64,000 bases of DNA from an uncultured Prevotella sp. (GCA_900550365.1 URRR01000002.1:62001-126000); one strand, 5' to 3'. Positions 51,587-61,542 are shown, numbered from the stretch's first letter. Notes: generated from the sequence alone by a model not told the origin. Made by a program: numbers and translations.

Positions 51587-53482
51587 TTATAAAGACAGGT
51601 TGCCGTCGCGTACATATATCTTTTCTTCACTTATAAGATACTCAAGAGCCTCTTTCAGTATGCTACGGTCAATAGAAATATCGTTCAGTTCAGACAAAGG
51701 ATGCATGGCTTTGTCAGCAAGCAGATTCATGATTTTATCCGCTGCGTCAGCCATTGCTTCCTTCTGTCTTGGATTTTTGGTCTGATTACGACACACGTCA
51801 CATTGCCCACAGTCTGAAGAACGTGTTTCACCAAAGTACCTCAATAACTGACGGCTACGACAGATATAATCATTCTCAGCATAATTTATCATTGCCTCAA
51901 TGCGTGCGGCATACTCCTGTTTACGGTCATCATAAATATCTTTCGGAAATACAAGCCGTTCAGCCTCTTCACGTCTTTGCACATACTTGATATGAGGAAT
52001 CTTTTTACGAGGGATATATCTTATTATGTTACGCTGCGTCAGACTTTTCAAGATAAAATATATCTCCTCACGTTTCACCCCTGTTTGCACGGCAAGCAGA
52101 CTCTCATCAATATAACACAAGTCAGTGAAAAGTCCCCCATAGTTTCTCAAAAGGGCGGTAATAACTGCATTTTCATTGTCATTAAGGCTGTCAAGCCTGT
52201 ATAGCTCCTCACGTCCGAGTCTGATGTACACTTGTGACATATTGTCACGTTCATCCTCATATTCAATATATCCAGCCCGTGAAAGTATCTTCAAAGCAGA
52301 ATTAACCTGTACAGGAAAATGCTTGAAGTAGAAGCAGAAAGTATCTATATTAAATTCAAAGCGGCATCCGCATCCGCTTCCCATGCCTATCTGGTAGTAA
52401 TAAGCTAAATGCTCATAAACGCCACGTATATAATCCTTATCGGGAAAAGTCTCACTGATTCTCCGCTCAAGTTTAACCTTATCGTTACCGTCAAAAAGCA
52501 ATACGGCATATGCCTGCTTACCATCACGGCCTGCACGCCCTGCTTCCTGAAAATATGCTTCAATGGAATCAGGACTGTCTATATGTACTACAAGTCTTAC
52601 ATCCGGCTTGTCAATGCCCATACCAAATGCATTGGTGGCCACAATAACTCTCTTTTCGTCTTCCTGCCACTGCTTCTGCCGCAGATCACGTGTGGAGCTC
52701 TCAAGTCCCGCATTATAAAATGTCGCACTTATTCCGCTGTTTTCCAGTTCTTTGGCAATCTCTTTTGTACGCTTACGACTACGTACATAAACTATAGCCG
52801 GACCGTCAATAGCCTTTAGCAGTCGCAGCGTCTCATTAATTTTATCACTCGTATAATTTACCACATAAGCAAGATTCTTACGCTCAAAGCTCATGCGGAA
52901 AACATTTTTTTGACTAAAACCGAGTCTTATCTGAATATCATCTATAACCCGTTCTGTTGCCGTTGCCGTAAGGGCGAGTACTGGCGCGTCAGGCTTTATC
53001 TTACGAATTTCACTTATTTTCAAATATGACGGACGGAAATCATATCCCCACTGACTTATACAATGAGCCTCATCTACAGTAATGAAACTTACCTTCATAT
53101 GGCTCAATTTCTTCTGAAACAGCTCGGAAGACAATCGTTCAGGGGAAACATACAGAATCTTTACGCCACCGAAAATAGCATTCTCCAATGTCGTTATCAC
53201 CTCTGCATGCATCATTCCGGAATATATGGCTGCCGCTTTTATTCCACGTTTGCGCAGATTATCAACCTGGTCACGCATCAACGCGATGAGAGGTGTTATC
53301 ACAATACACACTCCACTCGTAGCCAATGCCGGCACCTGGAATGTCAGCGACTTGCCTCCGCCAGTTGGCATAAGCCCCAATGTATCCCGGCCAGCCCCGA
53401 TACTTTCGATAATCTCACGTTGTATTCCGCGGAAATCATCATAGCCCCAATATTCCTTTAATATCTGAAGATATTTGTCCAT
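51587..53482 (-). CDS. recQ: ATP-dependent DNA helicase RecQ
   Basis: 631 residues. Motif 0 WGYDDFRGIQREII, Walker A MPTGGGKSLTFQVPA, DEAHCISQWGYDFRP (motif II plus aromatic loop) and QEAGRAGRDGK (motif VI). A zinc site has three visible Cys in DCGQCDVC and one in ICRSRQLL. The winged-helix RQC part follows, but no HRDC domain is visible at the C-terminus, unlike E. coli RecQ. It works with RecJ (next gene upstream in transcription) in recombination repair. Confidence 0.95.
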   Translation of the reverse strand: MDKYLQILKEYWGYDDFRGIQREIIESIGAGRDTLGLMPTGGGKSLTFQVPALATSGVCIVITPLIALMRDQVDNLRKRGIKAAAIYSGMMHAEVITTLENAIFGGVKILYVSPERLSSELFQKKLSHMKVSFITVDEAHCISQWGYDFRPSYLKISEIRKIKPDAPVLALTATATERVIDDIQIRLGFSQKNVFRMSFERKNLAYVVNYTSDKINETLRLLKAIDGPAIVYVRSRKRTKEIAKELENSGISATFYNAGLESSTRDLRQKQWQEDEKRVIVATNAFGMGIDKPDVRLVVHIDSPDSIEAYFQEAGRAGRDGKQAYAVLLFDGNDKVKLERRISETFPDKDYIRGVYEHLAYYYQIGMGSGCGCRFEFNIDTFCFYFKHFPVQVNSALKILSRAGYIEYEDERDNMSQVYIRLGREELYRLDSLNDNENAVITALLRNYGGLFTDLCYIDESLLAVQTGVKREEIYFILKSLTQRNIIRYIPRKKIPHIKYVQRREEAERLVFPKDIYDDRKQEYAARIEAMINYAENDYICRSRQLLRYFGETRSSDCGQCDVCRNQTKNPRQKEAMADAADKIMNLLADKAMHPLSELNDISIDRSILKEALEYLISEEKIYVRDGNLSL

Positions 53483-53497
53483 AGGCTTTTTGAAGTC

Positions 53498-53578
53498 AAG
53501 AATTAAGAGTTAAGAATTAAGAAAAGGGCGTTGATAAATCACATGACATATTTTCTTAATTCTTAACTCTTAATTCTT
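53498..53578. repeat. Large perfect inverted repeat between recJ and recQ (copy 2 of the TTCTTAATTCTT family)
   Basis: A 28-base perfect stem (53498-53525 with 53551-53578) and a 25-base loop. The arms are made of AAGAATTAAGAGTTAAG-type units and match the pair at 26557-26643 almost base for base. It fills the whole gap between two same-strand genes, so it could attenuate or punctuate recJ-recQ transcription. Confidence 0.8.
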
Positions 53579-53580
53579 AA

Positions 53581-55302
53581 CTATTCTTCTGACGGTCTTA
53601 TGTCTTCAATCTGAAGTTGCACTCCGTTATGTTTAAACACATTGTCCTCAATCGTGTAAGCGATGTCGAAACTGCGTTTTGACTTTATATAGCGGGCTGA
53701 GCCACTCTGTCCGAATGCGATACCGTTCATCACATTGTTTGACTTGGAGTCAACCAATTCAAGTTTGATATGCTCCTGCTCACGTCCTACGACCTTACTT
53801 GTACCGAAATCATAAACATCCGTGGTGCAGAACAACGGTTTTTGGTTCATTGGTCCAAACGGTCCGAATTTCTTCAGGTCAGCATGCAGCTTACGGGTAA
53901 TATCCTTAAAGTCTATAACAGCATCAATATTAAGAGTTGCTTCTGTCTGTTCAGGCTGAATATGCTCATCCACATATTTCTGGAAACGACGTCTGAACTC
54001 AGGTACATCCTTCCATTTCAATGTAAGACCGGCTGCGTATGTATGGCCACCGAAGTTGATAAGCATGTCGCGGCAGCTCTTAATTGCCGAATAAACATCA
54101 AATCCGGTAACACTTCTTGCCGAGCCGGTGGCGAGGTCATCCTCACGTGTCAGAACTATCGTTGGCCTGAAATATATCTCAGTCAGACGTGAAGCGACAA
54201 TACCAATGATACCTTTTTTCCAGTTCTCATCATACAGAACGATACTTGAGTGACGCTTCTGACTTTCGATACGCGATATTATCTGGTTCGCCTCTTCTGT
54301 CATTTGCTTGTCTATATCCTTACGCAACTCGTTGTATTCATTAATATGTTTGGCTTCTTTCAGTGCGTTGCTGAAATCCTTCTCAACAAGCAAATCAACG
54401 CTTTCACGACCATTCTCCATTCGTCCTGACGCATTAATGCGTGGACCGATTTTGAATACTATGTCACTCATCGTCAGTGTACGTCCGCTTAAGCCACATA
54501 TATCGATAATAGCCTTAAGACCTATGCTCGGATTCTGATTAAGCTGTTTCAGACCATGAAAAGCCAGAATACGGTTTTCCTCAACAACAGGCACAATATC
54601 AGCTGCAATGCTGACAGCACAGAAATCAAGTAAAGGAATAAGGCGTGAGAACGGAATGCCGTTATTCTTGGCAAACGCCTGCATAAACTTAAAGCCTACA
54701 CCACATCCACAAAGATGCTTGAACGGATACGTGTCGTCACTGCGTTTAGGATTAAGAATAGCCACTGCCGGAGGTAATTGCTCGTCAGGCACATGATGAT
54801 CACATATAATGAAATCAATGCCAAGAGTCTTGGCATATGATATTTCCTTATTGGCTTTTATTCCGCAGTCAAGTATTATTATAAGTTTAACGCCGGTCTG
54901 TCTGGCGTATTCTATTCCCTTATGACTTACCCCGTACCCCTCGTCATATCGGTCAGGAATGTAATAGTCAATATTGGAATAAAACTGTTGAAGAAATTTA
55001 TAGACAAGTGCCACTGCGGTACACCCGTCAACGTCATAATCGCCGTACACCATGATACGCTCCTTGCGTCCCATTGCGTCATTAAGCCTGTCTACCGCCA
55101 CGTCCATGTCTTTCATAAGGAACGGGTTGATAAGGTCATTCAGCTGAGGACGAAAGAACCGTTTCGCGGCCGATTCAGTCGTAATGCCACGCCGGATTAG
55201 TATTCCGGCAAGTATGGAGCCAATCCCTACCTTGGCACCAAGCTCTTCAGCCGCCTGTATTTGTTCTGATGTCGGTTTTTCGTAATTCCATTTGAAGTGC
55301 AT
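53581..55302 (-). CDS. recJ: Single-stranded-DNA-specific exonuclease RecJ
   Basis: 573 residues. DHH phosphoesterase motifs: YGDYDVDGCTAVALVY near residue 80, LDCGI near 145, ICDHHVP near 160 and the DHHA1 domain with INFGGHTYAAGLTL near 415. The C-terminal OB-like domain (LKKFGPFGPMNQKPLF region onward) fits RecJ. 5'-3' single-strand exonuclease in mismatch and recombination repair. The start matches the family. Confidence 0.95.
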   Translation of the reverse strand: MHFKWNYEKPTSEQIQAAEELGAKVGIGSILAGILIRRGITTESAAKRFFRPQLNDLINPFLMKDMDVAVDRLNDAMGRKERIMVYGDYDVDGCTAVALVYKFLQQFYSNIDYYIPDRYDEGYGVSHKGIEYARQTGVKLIIILDCGIKANKEISYAKTLGIDFIICDHHVPDEQLPPAVAILNPKRSDDTYPFKHLCGCGVGFKFMQAFAKNNGIPFSRLIPLLDFCAVSIAADIVPVVEENRILAFHGLKQLNQNPSIGLKAIIDICGLSGRTLTMSDIVFKIGPRINASGRMENGRESVDLLVEKDFSNALKEAKHINEYNELRKDIDKQMTEEANQIISRIESQKRHSSIVLYDENWKKGIIGIVASRLTEIYFRPTIVLTREDDLATGSARSVTGFDVYSAIKSCRDMLINFGGHTYAAGLTLKWKDVPEFRRRFQKYVDEHIQPEQTEATLNIDAVIDFKDITRKLHADLKKFGPFGPMNQKPLFCTTDVYDFGTSKVVGREQEHIKLELVDSKSNNVMNGIAFGQSGSARYIKSKRSFDIAYTIEDNVFKHNGVQLQIEDIRPSEE

Positions 55303-55493
55303 TATATCGTTTTTTATTTTTCTCTGTCCGAAGTCTTTTGCCTATGACAAAAGAGCGTGTAAAGATACAAATAAAAAACAAAAAAACAGCCTTTTAATAT
55401 GGAAAATATATAAATTGGCAATCCAGTTAATCCGTCTGATATCAGTTAATTCACAATCAGGCTTCAGGCTTAAGCATGTATTAATAATAAAAA

Positions 55494-55555
55494 AATGAAA
55501 AATTATGGTTCCTTATCTGGCATCAAGACATCTAAGTAAACCATAATTTTTCATT
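55494..55555 (-). terminator. Terminator-like inverted repeat after the C1 peptidase
   Basis: A 17-base perfect A/T-rich stem (55494-55510 with 55539-55555; core AATTATGGTT / AACCATAATT) and a 28-base loop. On the minus strand it is followed by a T5 run. It lies 30 bases past the peptidase stop. Confidence 0.7.
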
Positions 55556-55584
55556 CAAGATAACATCGTTTCTGTGGCAATATA

Positions 55585-56787
55585 TCAGATGCCCAGTTTC
55601 TTTCTGATATCCTTCGGTATGGCGTTCTTGTTGACCATGATGTTCATCGTCTTGTAAGCCACGTAGTTCTTGGTCATGTACCATGTGCCTTTATAGTCGC
55701 CGTACTCGCCCCATGAGTTCTTAACCATGTAATACTCACGGCCGTTCTGATCCTTGGCAATTCCGTAAAGGTGCATTCCGTGGTCGTCAGTAGTCTCCCA
55801 ACTGTCAAATGCCTCCTGGCGCATTTCCTGCGTGGGGACAATCTCCGGAGCGTCAATGCCCAGAGAGTCGAGCTTGCTTCTCTTCTCTGTTGCAGACAAT
55901 TTAAACCAGCGGTCTGCGTCAGTTCCGGCCATGCTGCGTGCTTTCTTAACGTCATATGCTATGCCGAGACCTTTACGTGTAAATCCGTCTTCAGTAACGT
56001 CACCGCCCCATGCTACAGTATAGCCCTCGTTTATAGCGTTGTCGATGATCCGCATAAGCTCGTCCATCGGTACGTTATAAGACAATGCCCAGCGCCAGTT
56101 GTCCTGTATTTCTATTGCAAACTGAGTATAGAACGGGTGGTGAGTATAGCTGGTTATTGACACATAGTCATCAAGATTGATGCCGAGACTTGCGGCAAAC
56201 TCTTTCGGAGTATATTCTTTTCCTTCATAAACAAACTTCTCAGGGCACTCGCCGAGATAAGCATCAATAATTCCCTGCAGCCCCTTCTTCCACTGTTGTG
56301 ATATTTTCTTAGCCTTGCTCTTTGACACTGCAGCCACATAAGGCTCCATCACACTGAAGAACTCGTCGAAGTTTGCGAGCGAGTCACCGGTCAGTGTTCC
56401 GGGAGCCGGCATAGCCTCTTCTGGGCATATTCCGTAATTCTGCATGATAGTAACAACATCCTCAAAGCTGCCGCCCTGTGAGAACTGGCTGTCTCCGTGC
56501 ATTCTTACAGTCACTACCGCGCGGTCCATATAATCCTTGTTGGCAATGAACATTTCGCAGAGATTGTACGTCTTGCCGGTGTTTTTGAGGATTTCGCTCT
56601 CAAGGAAGCTCAGTGTTGAATAAGCCCAGCATGTACCGCTGCGGTTCTGGTCCTTGATGCTTGTAATGGGGTTGGCCTTGATTGTGGTAAACACAGCCTT
56701 GTTCTTGTTGTCGGAGTCCTTCTTCTCCTGCGCGTATGCGCCTACCGTGATGCAGGCCAGCATCATCATTGCAAATAGTTTTCTCAT
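55585..56787 (-). CDS. Exported C1B papain-fold peptidase (bleomycin hydrolase / PepC-like)
   Basis: 400 residues. Signal peptide (1-19, cut after AYA). Catalytic Gln/Cys in SIKDQNRSGTCWAYSTLSFLE near residue 50-60 (CWAYS), shown in one short run CWAYSTLSF. Catalytic His in DDHGMHLYGIAKDQ near 340 and Asn in YMVKNSWGEYGDYKGTWY near 362. It is shorter than cytosolic PepC (~450) and exported, so it may be a periplasmic or surface aminopeptidase/endopeptidase. It follows the aminopeptidase P gene by 24 bases, making a peptide-degrading operon. Confidence 0.88.
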   Translation of the reverse strand: MRKLFAMMMLACITVGAYAQEKKDSDNKNKAVFTTIKANPITSIKDQNRSGTCWAYSTLSFLESEILKNTGKTYNLCEMFIANKDYMDRAVVTVRMHGDSQFSQGGSFEDVVTIMQNYGICPEEAMPAPGTLTGDSLANFDEFFSVMEPYVAAVSKSKAKKISQQWKKGLQGIIDAYLGECPEKFVYEGKEYTPKEFAASLGINLDDYVSITSYTHHPFYTQFAIEIQDNWRWALSYNVPMDELMRIIDNAINEGYTVAWGGDVTEDGFTRKGLGIAYDVKKARSMAGTDADRWFKLSATEKRSKLDSLGIDAPEIVPTQEMRQEAFDSWETTDDHGMHLYGIAKDQNGREYYMVKNSWGEYGDYKGTWYMTKNYVAYKTMNIMVNKNAIPKDIRKKLGI

Positions 56788-56811
56788 GTCTTTTTACTGT
56801 TATTTTATTGT

Positions 56812-58209
56812 TTAATTGTTTGCCATAAATTCTTCAACGTCTTTCGGATGATAAGGTATGCGGTCCTTACCGAGGAAGCGGCAGCCGTCAGCCGTTATCA
56901 GCACATCGTCCTCTATGCGTATTCCGCCGAAGTCCTTATACGTCTCAAGCAGGTCGTAATTTATGAAATCAGTATGCAGTCCCTTAGCCTTCCAGTCATC
57001 AATGAGCGCCGGAATAAAGTAGATTCCCGGCTCATCAGTTACTACAAAGCCTTCTTCCAGCCTACGGCCCATGCGCAACGCGTTAGTGCCGAACTGCGTC
57101 GAGGGGCGCACTTCATCGTCAAAACCGACGTAAACCTGGCCTAAGCCCTCCATATCGTGCACATCCATACCCATCATATGTCCCAATCCATGGGGCAGGA
57201 ACATCGCGTGAGCACCGGCGTTTACGGCCTCGTCTACATCGCCTTTCATCAGTCCGAGCTCTTTCAGCTTTTCAGTCATCAGGCGGCATACGGCCATGTG
57301 AACGTCCTTATATCGCACTCCGGGGCGTGCCACGCTCAGAACGTAGTCGTGACAAGCCTCAACAATCTGATAGATTTCAAGCTGACGCTGGGTAAACTTG
57401 CCGTTAACGGGGTAAGTACGGGTGTTGTCTGAGCAGTAATTATCGCGGTTCTCAGCACCTGCGTCACACAAAACAAGACGCCCGCTCTGCAGTTCGTTCC
57501 AGCTCGGAGCGCCGTGCATTATCTCTCCGTGCTGCGTGAAGATTGTCGCGAAGCTCACCATCGCACCGTAAGACTGTGCCACACCGTCAACCTGTCCGCC
57601 TATATACTTCTCTGTCAGACCGGGTTTTGTCAGGCGCATGGCCGTTGTGTGCATTTTATAACCTATCGCGCAGGCGTTCTCTATCTCCTCTATCTCCTGC
57701 GGTTCCTTTGTCGAACGCATCTTAACGACAGCGTTTATCAGTTCGAGAGATGCCGCCTCTTTCTGCTGATTGGGGTGAATGCCGAGCAGGTCGAATATTT
57801 GCAGTTTGGTATCAAACCTGTATGGAGGCAGAAAATGTATCTGTCTGTGCTGCCTCAAAGCCTCGTTACATATAATCTGAAGCTGTTTCATGGGGGCTGT
57901 TTCAGCCACTCCCACGCTTGCGGCCATATCCTTCACGCTATCAACTGAGCCGAACCAGACAATATCGTCAATGTCAATATCGTTGCCTACTATGGTCTCT
58001 GTGCCTTCATCAATATCTATTATGCCGACAAGTCCGTCACGGTTCAGACCGAAATAATACAAAAACGACGAGTCCTGACGGAACGGATAATAACCGTTTG
58101 AAGGATAGTTTACCGGTGAGTCATTGTTGCCGAAAAGCAATATCAGGCCGCTCTTTACGAGCTTTTTCAGTTCGGCGCGGCGGTTAACGTAAGTCTCTTT
58201 ACTGAACAT
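56812..58209 (-). CDS. pepP: Xaa-Pro aminopeptidase (aminopeptidase P, M24 family)
   Basis: 465 residues. N-terminal creatinase-like domain at ~1-160. Pita-bread metallopeptidase domain with metal ligands in LCDAGAENRDNYCSDNTRTY (Asp, Asp), HGLGHMMGMDVHD (His), VVTDEPGIYF (Glu) and GGIRIEDDVLI (Glu). It cuts N-terminal residues before proline. First gene of an operon with the exported C1 peptidase. The -7 box at 58326-58333 implies a leader of about 110 bases. Confidence 0.93.
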   Translation of the reverse strand: MFSKETYVNRRAELKKLVKSGLILLFGNNDSPVNYPSNGYYPFRQDSSFLYYFGLNRDGLVGIIDIDEGTETIVGNDIDIDDIVWFGSVDSVKDMAASVGVAETAPMKQLQIICNEALRQHRQIHFLPPYRFDTKLQIFDLLGIHPNQQKEAASLELINAVVKMRSTKEPQEIEEIENACAIGYKMHTTAMRLTKPGLTEKYIGGQVDGVAQSYGAMVSFATIFTQHGEIMHGAPSWNELQSGRLVLCDAGAENRDNYCSDNTRTYPVNGKFTQRQLEIYQIVEACHDYVLSVARPGVRYKDVHMAVCRLMTEKLKELGLMKGDVDEAVNAGAHAMFLPHGLGHMMGMDVHDMEGLGQVYVGFDDEVRPSTQFGTNALRMGRRLEEGFVVTDEPGIYFIPALIDDWKAKGLHTDFINYDLLETYKDFGGIRIEDDVLITADGCRFLGKDRIPYHPKDVEEFMANN

Positions 58210-58325
58210 ATATACAATGTGTTATTTTGCCAGGACATGTTCACCGCTCTGCCTGCACACGTTCCGGCATGCCGGCTGCAGTTGCCGCACAGTTACAGAG
58301 TTGTAAAAACAAGCCCTTTTGTCTG

Positions 58326-58333
58326 CAAAGATA
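58326..58333 (-). promoter_or_regulatory. -7 box of the pepP operon
   Basis: TATCTTTG on the minus strand; upstream TTTG not found at the usual spacing. The leader (58210-58320) contains the palindromic stretch GCATGCCGGC and no reading frame. Confidence 0.45.
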
Positions 58334-58392
58334 TGCAATTTTGGCTTAAAATTAGTATTTTCGTCCTTGTTTTTAATAAAGTTTTATGCGGC

Positions 58393-59529
58393 TTACTTCA
58401 ACACTTCATCAAGCATTTTGTAAAATTCCATGGTCTCGCCCTTGAAACACTTTATGACTGTTCCTTCGGGAGAAACAATAACTTTATAAGGATAGGCGGT
58501 AACGCCAAAGCGGACTTCAGTTGTTCCGTCAGATGAAATAACATGCTGCCATGGGACGTTGTTCTTGCTTACTGCTGCTTTCCACTTATCTTCCTTGTCA
58601 TAACAAGCCACGCCGACTATCTCAAGCCTGTCCTTATATTTATCATAGTATTCCTTCATTTTCGGAAAGCCCTTGATACACCACGAGCACCATGAACCCC
58701 AAAAATCAACGACTATATATTTCCCTTTGCCGAGAAGCGTACTGAGTCTAAGGTCATTGCCGTTCATATCCTTTAATGTGAAGTCTGGCACTTGCCTGCC
58801 TTCCTTTAGTTCCAAAGTAGCGGTTTTGTTCGCCTGCTGTTCTTTGGCAAGCCGTAAAAACATACTTTCAATCACATCTATATAGGCTTTAAAACGTCCG
58901 TTCCGGACCTCTGGAGACAGCTTCCTGATAGCAGGCAATATGTCGTTAATGCCCTGGTCAAGCAACATTGTGGCAGAGACCTCGCCATCCAAATGGCTCA
59001 TTATATATTGATTGGCGACTTTAAACCGCCTTTCATTTATCTCTCTGTTGGCAGCTTTCCGTTCGTTGTCCAACGTAGCTTTGTCAAGTCCGTCGGCCAC
59101 GCCTTTGTCATATTTAGCTTTCACAGCATCAAACTCCTTGTAAAACGGCTGCATTAATTGACTGACGCTGTCCAGTTTCTGATAAAACGCAGTGCCATTG
59201 ATATTCCAATAGTTTTCAGAACCTGACGCTCCGGCTATCTCCACGCTTTCATCAGGAACAAAAAAGAAATGCGATTTATTGCCGTTTGACCGAACGGTCA
59301 GTTCAGCCATGTAAGCCAACTTGATGTCGCAACTGTAATTAAAGCATCCGTTCGCATCAATGGGGATGCATGCGTTCACCTCTTTCTTTTCGGGTTCACA
59401 CTTCACATAACCTATCAGCAGCGTATCGTTCGCCACATCAGTGAAATGTCCTTTGATGGTAAAGTTCTGCGCATGCAAATCCAAAGCCATTGTGCTTAGT
59501 AAAACCAAACTAACAAATAAGGTTTTCAT
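58393..59529 (-). CDS. Exported TlpA/ResA-like thioredoxin with DUF4369-type N-terminal domain
   Basis: 378 residues. Signal peptide (1-20, cut after LHA). N-terminal beta-rich domain at ~22-115 (IKGHFTDVANDTLLIGYVKC), a helical linker at ~120-230, and a thioredoxin-like domain at ~240-375 with the redox motif FWGSWCSWCIKGFPK (CSWC) and cis-Pro region GVTAYPYKVIV. Periplasmic or outer-membrane-side disulphide reductase; such proteins are common in multiple paralogues in Bacteroidetes. Partner unknown. Confidence 0.87.
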   Translation of the reverse strand: MKTLFVSLVLLSTMALDLHAQNFTIKGHFTDVANDTLLIGYVKCEPEKKEVNACIPIDANGCFNYSCDIKLAYMAELTVRSNGNKSHFFFVPDESVEIAGASGSENYWNINGTAFYQKLDSVSQLMQPFYKEFDAVKAKYDKGVADGLDKATLDNERKAANREINERRFKVANQYIMSHLDGEVSATMLLDQGINDILPAIRKLSPEVRNGRFKAYIDVIESMFLRLAKEQQANKTATLELKEGRQVPDFTLKDMNGNDLRLSTLLGKGKYIVVDFWGSWCSWCIKGFPKMKEYYDKYKDRLEIVGVACYDKEDKWKAAVSKNNVPWQHVISSDGTTEVRFGVTAYPYKVIVSPEGTVIKCFKGETMEFYKMLDEVLK

Positions 59530-59636
59530 ATTATTATGCTTAAATTCTTATCAAACGGTTACAACAAGCTATTTCTTACTACTTAATGGAAGAATATGAA
59601 AAAAACTCCCAAGCCACACCCGGCTTGCAGACACGC

Positions 59637-59684
59637 AAAAGGGATACGAACAGACTTTATACATAATCTGTCTGCATCCCTTTT
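59637..59684. terminator. Terminator downstream of DUF805 gene
   Basis: AAAAGGGAT (59637-59645) pairs with ATCCCTTTT (59676-59684), and inside CAGAC (59651-59655) pairs with GTCTG (59670-59674). A/T runs on both sides. It lies 28 bases past the DUF805 stop. Confidence 0.78.
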
Positions 59685-59711
59685 AACTGTCTTAAACATG
59701 GTTACCGCCCG

Positions 59712-60227
59712 TTACTCGCCGGCCGGAACATACTTTGGCGACGGGCCGTACTTGTTGTCCTCGGGCTTGCCGTCACGCACACAGAACACGAATATCGTTA
59801 CGTTTACAATAAATGACAATACTCCTAATACCGTCAACACCGGACTGCGCAATGTCGCCATTGCCTCGTCAACGTCGGGATTTACCGTTGCCATTATCTC
59901 ATAAAAGCCGCTTTGCGCTAAATAAACGTTGCTTACTATACCTATGATGATTGCCGCCGCAACCCACCATCCGCCGTGTCCGCGGTCATGCAGACGGCGC
60001 ACAGTAACTGACCACATCGTCAACTGCAACAAAAGAGCGATTACAGACTGCAAAACGGGGTACATGCTGAGTGTAAAATTCAATACCACTACTAACAAGA
60101 AATAAACCAGCCAGTACCACCAAAGCTCGCTGCGGCGGGCACGTCCTTTAAAGTTTGTCAGGTTGCTTAGCACTGACTTGATAGCCTCACCGGCAGTCAG
60201 CGCAGGTAATTTTCTGATGTTTTCCAT
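59712..60227 (-). CDS. DUF805-family membrane protein
   Basis: 171 residues from ATG 60227 (MENIRKLPALTAGEAI). The N-terminal motif NFKGRARRSELWWYWLVYF is diagnostic for DUF805. Three or four membrane helices and RRLHDRGHGGWWVAAAI complete the family pattern. Function unknown. The frame opens 9 codons earlier, but the shorter start fits the family. It follows trmD by 58 bases, same strand. Confidence 0.83.
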   Translation of the reverse strand: MENIRKLPALTAGEAIKSVLSNLTNFKGRARRSELWWYWLVYFLLVVVLNFTLSMYPVLQSVIALLLQLTMWSVTVRRLHDRGHGGWWVAAAIIIGIVSNVYLAQSGFYEIMATVNPDVDEAMATLRSPVLTVLGVLSFIVNVTIFVFCVRDGKPEDNKYGPSPKYVPAGE

Positions 60228-60285
60228 AATTGATAATTGTATTTTGTTAGACAATAAATCATTTTCCTGCAGCCCGACAGCCTCA

Positions 60286-60960
60286 TCATTTCAGCAGGTC
60301 GGGGCGCAGGCGTTGCGTCCGCTCGTAGCTTTGCTCTATCTCCCAGTCCTTTATCTTGGCCTCGTTGCCACTCAGCAGAATGTCTGGCACACGCCAACCT
60401 TTGTATTCTGCGGGGCGTGTGTAAATCGGAGCGGAGAGCATATCGTCCTGGAAGCAGTCTGACAGGGCGCTCTGGTCGTCACTTATCACGCCGGGCACAA
60501 GCCTCACTATGGCGTCGGCCATTACCGCGGCAGCCAGCTCGCCGCCCGTAAGCACGTAATCGCCGATGCTGATTTCACGGGTGATAAGGTGGTCGCGTAT
60601 GCGCTGGTCAATGCCTTTATAGTGGCCGCAGAGTATTATGAGGTTGCCTTTAAGCGAAAGGTCGTTGGATATATGCTGGTCAAACCGCTCGCCGTCGGGC
60701 GACGTAAATATAACCTCGTCATAATCACGTTCAGCCTTAAGCGCGGTTATGGCGTTGTCAATAGGCTCGCACCTCATCACCATTCCGGCAAATCCGCCGT
60801 AGGGATAATCGTCCACACGCCGCCATTTATCGTCTGAATAGTCGCGCAGGTTGTGCAGATGTATCTCGGCAAGGCCTTTCTTCTGTGCCCTTGCGAGTAT
60901 CGACTCATTGACAAAGCCCTCAAGCATTTCGGGCAAAACAGTGATTATGTCTATTCTCAT
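60286..60960 (-). CDS. trmD: tRNA (guanine-N1-)-methyltransferase
   Basis: 224 residues, SPOUT knot. N-terminal MRIDIITVLPEML; SAM-knot LIILCGHYKGIDQRI and ISIGDYVLTGGELAA; the flexible linker and C-terminal helix domain follow. It methylates G37 of tRNAs. In many bacteria trmD sits with rpsP/rplS; here it is separate. Confidence 0.95.
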   Translation of the reverse strand: MRIDIITVLPEMLEGFVNESILARAQKKGLAEIHLHNLRDYSDDKWRRVDDYPYGGFAGMVMRCEPIDNAITALKAERDYDEVIFTSPDGERFDQHISNDLSLKGNLIILCGHYKGIDQRIRDHLITREISIGDYVLTGGELAAAVMADAIVRLVPGVISDDQSALSDCFQDDMLSAPIYTRPAEYKGWRVPDILLSGNEAKIKDWEIEQSYERTQRLRPDLLK

Positions 60961-61047
60961 ATCAGGTATTTAAGCGGTGTTGCGGTTGTCCGGCGCACGT
61001 CTTAAAGCTGTTTAATGCAGTCAGCCGCACGCCGGACAAGGTTATTA

Positions 61048-61473
61048 TTACAGTTCTTTCTTAAGAGCCTCGGCCATGTCGGCATATTCCTTATCCGAGA
61101 GATACACTTCTTGCGGGTTCATGCGGAACACGCCTCCGAAGTCAGGTCCGTCCACATATTTCGGCACAAGATGGAAATGAAGGTGTGAAAGTGTATCTGA
61201 ATATGCACCGTAATTTATTTTTGCAGGATTGAAGACTTTCTGCATTGCACGTGTCACGCGTGCCACATCAGCCATGAACGCGTTACGCTGCTCATCGCTC
61301 AGCAGGTTCAGGTCGTCAACGTGCTCGTCGTAAGCCACGAGACAACGCCCGTGATATGTCTGCTCCTTGAAGATAAACAGACGTGACACACTTAGCTTTG
61401 CTACTTCAATCATCAGGTTTTTCTGTGTCTCATTGTTCTGGCAATAAAGACAGTCCTTAGGGTCGCTTTTCAT
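61048..61473 (-). CDS. HIT-family nucleotide hydrolase/transferase
   Basis: 141 residues. The HIT motif is in LSHLHFHLVPKYV (H-x-H-x-H form HLHFHLV) near residue 99. The N-terminal CLYCQN pair of cysteines resembles the zinc-binding variant. It probably cleaves AMP from nucleotide adducts or dinucleoside polyphosphates. It is upstream of trmD on the minus strand with an 87-base gap. Promoter elements are at 61543-61573. Confidence 0.87.
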   Translation of the reverse strand: MKSDPKDCLYCQNNETQKNLMIEVAKLSVSRLFIFKEQTYHGRCLVAYDEHVDDLNLLSDEQRNAFMADVARVTRAMQKVFNPAKINYGAYSDTLSHLHFHLVPKYVDGPDFGGVFRMNPQEVYLSDKEYADMAEALKKEL

Positions 61474-61542
61474 ATTTCTTTGTTTGTTTTATGGTTATTC
61501 AGGTTTGCCTTACCTTAATATATAAGTCCGGCTTTACTGGTA

